NCBI RefSeq assembly: GCF_003324525.1
Contig: NZ_QGDC01000002.1
Coordinates: 434,001-498,000, forward strand
DNA: 64,000 nucleotides
From: Mucilaginibacter hurinus
Lineage (GTDB): Bacteria > Bacteroidota > Bacteroidia > Sphingobacteriales > Sphingobacteriaceae
Direction of reading: 5' to 3'
Each line of letters begins with the position of its first letter. Position 1 is the first letter of the stretch. A program made the translations under genes and the position numbers. This document shows positions 57,739-64,000 of this stretch, one piece after another. The notes beneath the pieces are model-generated. The model saw only the letters and a list, made by a program, of their open reading frames with translations, had not been told where the DNA came from and did not search any database.

Positions 57739-58302
57739 TTACCGGAGAATAATTAATTCTCTATACAACTTTTCTGTAGGCAAACCCACTACGTTGGTGT
57801 ATGAGCCGTTAATACGCTCGATACCTATAAGGCCTATACGTTCTTGTATGCCATATGAGCCGGCTTTATCCATGGGTTTGTACCGGTCTACATAATCTTT
57901 TATCTCTGCATCCGGCAGCTCACGGAAATGTACTTCCGAAACATCATAAAAACTTGTGTATTTCCCTTTGTGCAACAGGCATACACCTGTAACCACCTTG
58001 TGCATACTACCCGAAAGTGTTCGCAGCATTTCTACAGCGTGCGCAGGTGTTTCGGGTTTGCCCAGTATCTGCCCGTTAATAGCAACAATGGTATCAGCGG
58101 TAAGCACTACCTCATCCCCCACTTCCTCATCAAATGCTTCGGCTTTTTTTGTAGCAATATATACAGCTATTTGCTCGGGTGTTAGTCCTTCGGGGTAGCT
58201 TTCGTCAACTTCCTTTAATACAATACGGAAATCAATATCCATTAAACGCAGGAGTTCCTGTCTGCGGGGAGATTTTGATGCAAGGATTATTTTTTTGTTC
58301 AT
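57739..58302 (-). CDS. maf: Maf nucleoside triphosphate pyrophosphatase
   Basis: Maf proteins hydrolyse non-canonical or regulatory NTPs, probably dTTP/UTP for this YhdE-type member. The 187-residue protein has ILASKSPRRQELL, the catalytic Asp in LTADTIVAING, EMLRTLSGSMHKVVTGV and AGSYGIQE. Its neighbours kdsC and DUF2520 are typical for the phylum. A GTTCAT-type repeat separates it from kdsC. Confidence 0.93.
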   Translation of the reverse strand: MNKKIILASKSPRRQELLRLMDIDFRIVLKEVDESYPEGLTPEQIAVYIATKKAEAFDEEVGDEVVLTADTIVAINGQILGKPETPAHAVEMLRTLSGSMHKVVTGVCLLHKGKYTSFYDVSEVHFRELPDAEIKDYVDRYKPMDKAGSYGIQERIGLIGIERINGSYTNVVGLPTEKLYRELIILR

Positions 58303-58309
58303 GTTTTTA

Positions 58310-58398
58310 TGAGTTCATCGGTCATGGTTTACAGCTCATAGACGGCTTAAAAGGTCACCAATATAAAGTCGATCAACACTATGAACTATAAGCTAAAA
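58310..58398. repeat. Inverted repeat, GAGTTCATCGGTCATGG type
   Basis: Left arm TATGAGTTCATCGGTC and CAGCTCATAG, right arm GATCAACACTATGAACTATAAGCT in pattern; imperfectly complementary. It lies between maf and kdsC and is another GTTCAT-family member. Confidence 0.5.
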
Positions 58399-58920
58399 CT
58401 ACCAGCTATAAGCCTCTTTACTCATCCACTTGCCCTGCACTTTAAGCACCTTTTCTATCACGTCGCGCACGCAGCCGCAGCCGCCGGTAAAGGGTGAAAC
58501 ATAATCACAAACGGCCTTTATTTCTTCGGCCGCATCGGCAGGGCACACCGGCAAACCGGCAATTTTAATAGCGCCTAAATCAGGAATATCATCGCCCATG
58601 TATAAAACATGCGTGGCTTTCAAATGTCGCTCTTCAAGGTAGAGCTTCAATTTTTCGGCCTTGTTGCGCGCACCTACAAAAACTTCGGTAACACCCAGGC
58701 TCTGCAGCCTGTGCATCGCGCTTTTTGAGCGGCTGCCAGACATGGCAACCACGTTATAGCCGCATTTAACTGCCAGTTGCATAGCATAACCATCCTTAAT
58801 GTTAAAACTACGGCTTTGCTTGCCCGTTTCAGATACAAAAACCTGCCCGTTGGTAAGTACCCCATCCACGTCAAAAACAAAGGTGGTTACATCTTTAAGC
58901 TTGTTTAAAAAGTTTTCCAT
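58399..58920 (-). CDS. kdsC: KDO-8-phosphate phosphatase
   Basis: KdsC removes phosphate from 3-deoxy-D-manno-octulosonate 8-phosphate for lipopolysaccharide core synthesis. The 173-residue HAD protein is cap-less and has FVFDVDGVLTNG, AMSGSRSKSA and MGDDIPDLGA, then the C-terminal GGCGCVRDVIE loop that reaches the neighbouring subunit of the tetramer. Length and motifs are normal. Confidence 0.9.
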   Translation of the reverse strand: MENFLNKLKDVTTFVFDVDGVLTNGQVFVSETGKQSRSFNIKDGYAMQLAVKCGYNVVAMSGSRSKSAMHRLQSLGVTEVFVGARNKAEKLKLYLEERHLKATHVLYMGDDIPDLGAIKIAGLPVCPADAAEEIKAVCDYVSPFTGGCGCVRDVIEKVLKVQGKWMSKEAYSW

Positions 58921-58994
58921 TTTAGGATTACCCCCGATTAAGAAGTGATTACGCTTTTATAATGCCGGCAACAAAGCGTTAACTGCACACTAAA

Positions 58995-59237
58995 TTATTG
59001 ATTATCCCGCCACTCGTAAACCCAGGCCGACTGAATTTGTTCCAGGTGACCTTCGTTAGCCTCCTCGCGGGTACCGGCAAAGTTAGGTAATGATAAAACC
59101 CATTCCAGCAGTTCGGTAAAACGTATGCGGTATATTTTCGACTCGTTAAAATCATCGCCAAACTTCTCGTACAATGACATAGCAATGTCTTCGTAATCGT
59201 TCCAGTGTATAGGCAAGGCAAATTTATCCTCTGTCAT
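58995..59237 (-). CDS. iscX: IscX-like iron-sulfur assembly protein
   Basis: IscX is a small acidic protein that binds iron and the desulfurase IscS. The 80-residue protein has the signature WNDYEDIAMSLYEKFGDD and WVYEWRDNQ at the C-terminus with the many acidic residues expected. It lies 24 bp after fdx on the same strand, as in isc operons, but iscS, iscU and hscAB are absent here. Confidence 0.88.
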   Translation of the reverse strand: MTEDKFALPIHWNDYEDIAMSLYEKFGDDFNESKIYRIRFTELLEWVLSLPNFAGTREEANEGHLEQIQSAWVYEWRDNQ

Positions 59238-59261
59238 GTATTTCGGTTTGATATGTTGATG

Positions 59262-59594
59262 TTAGTGTCCTAAAAACTGCGATTGATCAGGCAGGGTAAC
59301 CTCAATGTCGCCATCAATAATTACGCATTGGCAGCCCAGGCGCGAGTTAATGCGCGGGTTTACCGCCCTGTCGATAAAGTCCTCTTCTTTATCAGATATT
59401 TCCTGGATGTTATCTTCGCCCTTATTAACATAAATGTGGCAGGTACTGCAGCCACATACACCGCCGCAATTATGCTGCAGCTCAATGCCGTTTTCAAGGC
59501 AAACATCTAAAACAGACTCACCTTCGGCTATAGGCAGTTCAACACTTTCGTGCCCTTTTTCCTCAAAGTTGATCTTTACCTTAAAAATGTTCAT
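59262..59594 (-). CDS. fdx: 2Fe-2S ferredoxin, Isc type
   Basis: A 110-residue adrenodoxin-type [2Fe-2S] ferredoxin that donates electrons in iron-sulfur cluster assembly. Cluster ligands are seen in HNCGGVCGCSTCH and the later SRLGCQC. It is followed by iscX. The pair is inserted between the DUF2520 gene and kdsC, which suggests a shared transcript that mixes cluster assembly with lipopolysaccharide and housekeeping genes. Confidence 0.92.
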   Translation of the reverse strand: MNIFKVKINFEEKGHESVELPIAEGESVLDVCLENGIELQHNCGGVCGCSTCHIYVNKGEDNIQEISDKEEDFIDRAVNPRINSRLGCQCVIIDGDIEVTLPDQSQFLGH

Positions 59595-59626
59595 CGGGGC
59601 AAAAGTAACAAAATTAGCATTGTTAG

Positions 59627-60397
59627 CTACCCGATTTTATCCATTTTGATAATACCCTGACTTAGCAGTTGATAAATTTGCTGTAACTGAGGCTGATGCG
59701 CAAGCAAATGCAGGTGGCCCTGCATGGTTTTTTCGTCATTACGTACCGCCGGCCCCGTTTGTACACTGGCAGGAATATTTTCCTGTACTTTTTGGGCGGT
59801 TTCATTAATTAGTGGCCGGATGACATCGAACCCCATCCCGTGCTCGGCCAAAAGCTGCGAGGCAACATTGTATAGATAATTAGGGAAATTACAGGCAAAA
59901 ACAGCGGCAAGGTGCAGTATTTTACGCTGCTCAGAATTTACACGATAAACTTTATTGCTTACGCTTTGCGCAAGTTCAGTTAAAACAGCGTGTATATTTT
60001 CATCAGCGCCCTCAATGCACACCGGCACATCTGTAAATTTTACTTCGCGGGTTTTACTAAAAGTTTGCAGCGGGTAAAACACGCCGGCTTTAGGCGAGCG
60101 GGATAAAAGCACATCAAGGCCGGTAGCGCCGGAGGTATGCACAATAAGCTTGTTATGCGGAGCCAGTTTAGCGGCGGTTTCGGCAATAGCGTCATCTTTT
60201 ATGGCAATAACAAACATATCTGTGTCCGCGCTTATATCAGAAAGGTTATCCGTAGCCGCTGCTTTTACATGGTAAGCCAGTAATACTGCGTTTTGCAAGG
60301 TGGGGCTGTAAACCTGCATTATGCTATGCCCCGCGTTTGTAAACGCCGCGCCCAGGTGGGTAGCCACATTGCCTGATCCGATGAGTGTAATGCGCAT
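59627..60397 (-). CDS. Rossmann-like / DUF2520 protein
   Basis: A 256-residue protein with an N-terminal Rossmann-like NAD(P)-binding domain (ITLIGSGNVATHLGAAF) and a helical C-terminal DUF2520 domain (HLAAVFACNFPNYLYN). The plan resembles pyrroline-5-carboxylate or hydroxyisobutyrate-type dehydrogenases, but no substrate is known. It belongs to the group with kdsC and maf. Confidence 0.85.
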   Translation of the reverse strand: MRITLIGSGNVATHLGAAFTNAGHSIMQVYSPTLQNAVLLAYHVKAAATDNLSDISADTDMFVIAIKDDAIAETAAKLAPHNKLIVHTSGATGLDVLLSRSPKAGVFYPLQTFSKTREVKFTDVPVCIEGADENIHAVLTELAQSVSNKVYRVNSEQRKILHLAAVFACNFPNYLYNVASQLLAEHGMGFDVIRPLINETAQKVQENIPASVQTGPAVRNDEKTMQGHLHLLAHQPQLQQIYQLLSQGIIKMDKIG

Positions 60398-60417
60398 GAT
60401 AAATCTGATTAAATAAA

Positions 60418-61125
60418 TTAATACTCTGCCCAGCCTAAGCCCGCAGGTAATGCCGTCCTGCTAAATTCTATATGTATAACACGCCTGCTTTGTTTGTTAA
60501 CCGTACGACCTGATGAATGCAGCAGCAACGGCTTCATAATCATTACGCCGCCCGCCTCAACTGCACAGGTCACCTCCTGTTCAACACTCCAGTCAATTGT
60601 CTCAGGACGATAAATGCCCTTGGTGTGCGAGCCCGGAATAACCTTTAGTGCGCCATTGGATGCATCAGTTTCATCAAGATGGATACGTATGGTATAGTTA
60701 TCTTCCAGTACCGCTAATGGAGGCTGTACGCCAAAATGCTTGCCTTTAATCGTCCACGGCCCATAACCGGAGGCTTCGATTTTTTTATCTACAGAAATAG
60801 TAAGGTCCTGGTGATAGGCAACAAACCAGTTAGAATTGCCGGGCTTGTCAAAGTAGATAGACTTTACTACAAAATAACCGCACCCTAAACATTCCTCAAT
60901 CACCTGTTTCAATTTGTCGTTAAAAATAGGGGCTGCAACTTCCGGTACTTCCTTGAAAAACCGCCGTATGGCGAAAAGATCCGCCGTTTTGCGGTAGTTG
61001 CCATTGGTTGCCTGCACCGACGATAAAATGTTAGTAATGGCGGATACCTCTGCCGCGGAATAGATATTATTAATAATGGCGAAGCCGTTTTTCACAACTT
61101 CGCCATTATATAAATGCATACCCAT
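60418..61125 (-). CDS. Phytanoyl-CoA dioxygenase family protein
   Basis: A 235-residue Fe(II)/2-oxoglutarate-dependent oxygenase of the PhyH family. The iron-binding HxD is in YHQDLT, the distal His in LLLHSSGRT, and the Arg that binds 2-oxoglutarate lies a few residues later. The substrate is unknown. It lies 6 bp after ccmF and 20 bp before the DUF2520 gene, so it belongs to the leftward transcript. Confidence 0.85.
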   Translation of the reverse strand: MGMHLYNGEVVKNGFAIINNIYSAAEVSAITNILSSVQATNGNYRKTADLFAIRRFFKEVPEVAAPIFNDKLKQVIEECLGCGYFVVKSIYFDKPGNSNWFVAYHQDLTISVDKKIEASGYGPWTIKGKHFGVQPPLAVLEDNYTIRIHLDETDASNGALKVIPGSHTKGIYRPETIDWSVEQEVTCAVEAGGVMIMKPLLLHSSGRTVNKQSRRVIHIEFSRTALPAGLGWAEY

Positions 61126-61131
61126 TATTTT

Positions 61132-63594
61132 CTATCTAACTTTCAATTCCTTATTTCTTCTGAATATAGACATCAGGAAGCCAATAACCATGATTATGGT
61201 GCCTGCCCACAAGAAATTGATGTAAGGGAATTTTATAGCTTTAAGTACTATGAACTTCTTTTTGCTCTCAGGTTGCTGAAATACATTTATTTCTATTTTG
61301 CCTTTATCAGGCAAAATTTTTGCGAACTGCAGCTTCAAGCCGGCGTCTTCTATTTTTTTAGCAAAGTCAAACACATTACGGCCTTTTATCAGGTACACGG
61401 GCTCAGCCTGGTAGGTTTTCCCATGTGTATGTACTTCCAGTTGTGCACCCACTGCTATATCGCCCTCGTTAAGCGGAATGCTCTGCACTTTCGCTTCCTT
61501 ATTGAGGCCCTTTAGTACTATGAAACCTTCGCGATAAGTTATAGTATCCCCAATAGCCACCTCGTGCGCTACCGCCGGATCATAATTTTTACTATCGTCT
61601 GTTTCTTCGGTATGACCATCGTCTTCCTTCTTTTCGGTAGTTAACACGTTGGTCATGGTTACATGGGTATACAAATCATGCAGCAGGTAATGTTTGGTAT
61701 CCGGCTCGGACGACATACCTGTACCATTGTTGTTACTGGTTACCTTAGGCCGTAGTATAAAATCTTCTGTTACCTTACCATCTTTGCCCATCCTCTTGTA
61801 ATGGATATTAAAAAAGTGATCGAGGCCTTCAATAGTGTCCCCGGTAAAGGTTACCGAGTAGTCGCCCATTTGTACGGGCTGATTTTTATAAAGGAGGATA
61901 TTCTCGCGCGGGTCTTCCTCTTTGGCAAACTCGGCGCTGTATTGCTCGCCTGTATGGTTTTCTGATATCACCTTTTGCGTCCCGGCAGCTATCAAGGCGC
62001 CAATAAGCAGTAAACCAAAGCCAATATGTGCCACCGCCGAACCGGCCAGCTTAAATTTACCCTTAAGGGCATCAGCCAGTACCTTACCATTAGCAACCAC
62101 CGAGTACACCGAGCCCAGCATAAGCAGTATATACAGCGTAGGCATTTTGTTTACGCCGGTTATAAATACCGCTAAGGCCGTAACCAATGCCGAGAAGCCG
62201 AAATACACACCGCTAGTGATTAAAAAGCGTGTAATATCAGTTTTTTTGTATTTTAAGAATTGCGTAACGCCTGTTAAAAGCGTAATAATAATGGCAAAGC
62301 AGGATTGTATAATGTTGTAAAACTTAACCTGGTCTGTAGGTGGTGCCAGCTTGGTACCAAATATAGCGTTCCATACGGGTACCGATGTGAAGGCGATGAG
62401 TTGAAAACATGAGAGGCCTAAAAACACCGAACCAACAAACATCCAAAACTCGCGCGAATAAGTTTCTTCGTCCTTTTTGCTGATAGGCAGTTCGCTCCAG
62501 CGGGAGATAAGCAAGTAAACCGGTATCAGCAAAAAGATAAGTATACCCAAAACCAAGTGCCAAAACATCCCCAAGTCCGTAAACGCATGCACAGATGATT
62601 CGCCCAGTATACCGCTACGCGCCAAAAAGGAAGAATACCATACCAGTACAAAACTAATGAGTACCAGGAACGTGGCGGTAAAATAAGCGTGTCCGCTGTT
62701 TTTAAATACGATAAGCACGTGCAAACCGGCTACCAGCATCAGCCATGGAAAAACCGAGGCATTCTCTACAGGGTCCCAGGCCCAAAAGCCGCCAAAGTTG
62801 AGCGATTCATAAGCCCAGAAAGCACCCATGATAATGCCGGTACCCAATATCATACAGGCAAACAACGCGTACGGGATAGCCTGTTGTACCCACTCTTTAT
62901 AACGCCTTTGCCATAAACCCGCTATGGCAAATGCAAATGGCACCACCATGGCCGCAAAGCCCAAAAACAAAGTAGGCGGATGTATCACCATCCAATAGTT
63001 TTGCAGCGAAGGATTCATGCCCTTGCCATCTTTTATATACGATAAGTAGTCGGCGTTTTGAAATATCGGAGCTTCCATACCCGAGTCGCGCAGGAGCAGA
63101 AACGGCGAACTGCCAACATGCACGCTGCCTATGTTAATACCAAGCACCATGGTAGCCAGCACCAGTTGCGATAAGGCAACAGTGGTCATTACGGGCCGCT
63201 CCCATGACCGGGTTTTCCAGATCAGGATATTCCCTAAAACTGCCTGCCAGAACATCCACAAAAGGAAACCACCCTCCTGCCCGTTCCAAAAGGCCGAAAC
63301 GATGTAGTATACCGGCAATGATAGCGATGTATACGACCAGGCATAATGGTATTCGAAATAATGGTTGTAAATGATATGAAACAAACAGGCCGCTATACCA
63401 AGTATGGATACAGTATTTAGCCAAAAGCCTATGCGGCCCAAACGCAGCCAGGAGTTGTCGTTTTTCTCAACATCCTGTTTAGCGGCAAAATAGTAGCTGA
63501 TAAATGATAAAAGAGACGCGCCTAAAGCAAGTACTACAAAAAACTGGCCTAACTTCCCTGGTAACAGGTGTTCGCCCTGATAAGCTATATCCAT
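61132..63594 (-). CDS. ccmF: Cytochrome c-type biogenesis protein CcmF
   Basis: CcmF is the haem lyase of system I that moves haem from CcmE to apocytochrome c. The 820-residue protein has about 15 hydrophobic helices, the haem-binding WWD motif (GGFWAWDPVENAS) around residue 270 and conserved His in HPPTLFLGF and elsewhere. A C-terminal periplasmic domain of about 250 residues ends with a final membrane helix. It follows ccmE by 12 bp. Confidence 0.93.
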   Translation of the reverse strand: MDIAYQGEHLLPGKLGQFFVVLALGASLLSFISYYFAAKQDVEKNDNSWLRLGRIGFWLNTVSILGIAACLFHIIYNHYFEYHYAWSYTSLSLPVYYIVSAFWNGQEGGFLLWMFWQAVLGNILIWKTRSWERPVMTTVALSQLVLATMVLGINIGSVHVGSSPFLLLRDSGMEAPIFQNADYLSYIKDGKGMNPSLQNYWMVIHPPTLFLGFAAMVVPFAFAIAGLWQRRYKEWVQQAIPYALFACMILGTGIIMGAFWAYESLNFGGFWAWDPVENASVFPWLMLVAGLHVLIVFKNSGHAYFTATFLVLISFVLVWYSSFLARSGILGESSVHAFTDLGMFWHLVLGILIFLLIPVYLLISRWSELPISKKDEETYSREFWMFVGSVFLGLSCFQLIAFTSVPVWNAIFGTKLAPPTDQVKFYNIIQSCFAIIITLLTGVTQFLKYKKTDITRFLITSGVYFGFSALVTALAVFITGVNKMPTLYILLMLGSVYSVVANGKVLADALKGKFKLAGSAVAHIGFGLLLIGALIAAGTQKVISENHTGEQYSAEFAKEEDPRENILLYKNQPVQMGDYSVTFTGDTIEGLDHFFNIHYKRMGKDGKVTEDFILRPKVTSNNNGTGMSSEPDTKHYLLHDLYTHVTMTNVLTTEKKEDDGHTEETDDSKNYDPAVAHEVAIGDTITYREGFIVLKGLNKEAKVQSIPLNEGDIAVGAQLEVHTHGKTYQAEPVYLIKGRNVFDFAKKIEDAGLKLQFAKILPDKGKIEINVFQQPESKKKFIVLKAIKFPYINFLWAGTIIMVIGFLMSIFRRNKELKVR

Positions 63595-63606
63595 TAAAAA
63601 AGTGTA

Positions 63607-64000
63607 TTATAAACTGGCGCTTTTTTTGGCGCTAACCTCTGTAACATTCAATTTGTCCTCGGTATATTTTGATGGGCATTTCATCAATATTTTTGATGCA
63701 TGAAACTCGTTGCCGCGCATTTGCCCGGTAAGTACTATTTGTTCAGAACGTTCAAAATCCTGCGGCTTGGTGCCGGCAAAAACCACTTTGCACTCCTGGC
63801 CCTTATTGTCTTTCATGTAAAACGAAAAATAATTAGCATCCCTGGTGGCATCGTAAACCAATTCTTTTTCTTTATTTAAGTGGCCTACAACATGTAACTC
63901 GCTTTCGGTTTCACGCGCATCGTTAAAAGTGCCATAAGTGCTTGAACTTGAATAAGTACTGATGATTACCGCAATCGCGATAGCAATTATAATTATTCCG
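63607..64000 (-). CDS. ccmE: Cytochrome c maturation protein CcmE, N-terminally cut by the window edge
   Basis: CcmE carries haem covalently to CcmF. The frame is open from the window end: a hydrophobic stretch (anchor helix), then VVGHLNKEKELVYDAT, FSFYMKDNKG and a C-terminal KCPSKY. In most CcmE proteins the haem is bound by His in a HxxxY motif; here Cys takes that place (CxxxY), a known variant. 130 residues are visible; the start lies beyond position 64000. It is the first visible gene of the ccmE-ccmF pair. Confidence 0.85.
   Translation of the reverse strand, partial: GIIIIAIAIAVIISTYSSSSTYGTFNDARETESELHVVGHLNKEKELVYDATRDANYFSFYMKDNKGQECKVVFAGTKPQDFERSEQIVLTGQMRGNEFHASKILMKCPSKYTEDKLNVTEVSAKKSASL

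Overview
The window looks like a chromosomal segment of a Bacteroidota bacterium of the Sphingobacteriaceae, close to Mucilaginibacter or Pedobacter (inference from gene families, gene order and promoter type; no 16S is present). Many genes are preceded by the Bacteroidota -7 box TAnnTTTG, sometimes with TTTG about 18-19 bp upstream, and no clear Shine-Dalgarno sequences are seen. Core genes have Bacteroidota forms: long-form HisG, bifunctional HisB and HisIE, DUF3822-RsmD-CoaD, and the DUF2520/KdsC/Maf group.

Layout. 1-6.5 kb: end of an unknown gene, a small conserved protein, clpB, a membrane histidine kinase and a RecD-like helicase. 6.6-10.2 kb: DUF3822, rsmD, coaD, then a NUDIX gene back to back with pyrE and a SRPBCC gene. 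10.5-15.7 kb: a triple-PAS histidine kinase, an ABC-F ATPase and an MFS transporter. 15.9-20.5 kb: an MBOAT/SGNH O-acetylation pair, small proteins and tRNA-Lys(CTT). 20.7-29.5 kb: a leftward cluster of an outer-membrane barrel, three tandem CE7 esterases, a 21-repeat TPR protein, a small membrane protein and a GH26 mannanase, which together suggest breakdown of acetylated beta-mannan or xylan. 29.8-31.3 kb: a CotH lipoprotein. 31.4-37.5 kb: gltBD glutamate synthase. 37.8-40.6 kb: a HAD phosphatase, a membrane glycosyltransferase-like protein and a secreted protein. 41.0-49.0 kb: the complete his operon hisG-D-C-B-H-A-F-IE. 49-64 kb: WD40, NlpC/P60, ferredoxin, LuxC-like reductase, ftsE, grpE-dnaJ, ppx, and a leftward group of ccmE-ccmF, phytanoyl dioxygenase, DUF2520, fdx, iscX, kdsC and maf.

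The his operon is the most unusual part. Its leader carries a 20-codon ORF with seven His codons, the hallmark of translational attenuation. A DUF559 endonuclease-like gene, bounded by C-rich/G-rich inverted repeats, lies between hisA and hisF, has removed the normal hisF start codon and forms one continuous 379-codon reading frame with hisF. A 78-bp element with the same ends but no gene lies between hisG and hisD, so the DUF559 cassette and the short element look like autonomous and non-autonomous members of one mobile family.

Two other families of inverted intergenic repeats are scattered through the window: GTTCAT/AGAATC-type (six copies) and GCGAGGAACGAAGCAATCT-type (two copies). No CRISPR array, prophage, insertion sequence with a recognisable transposase, or rRNA was found.
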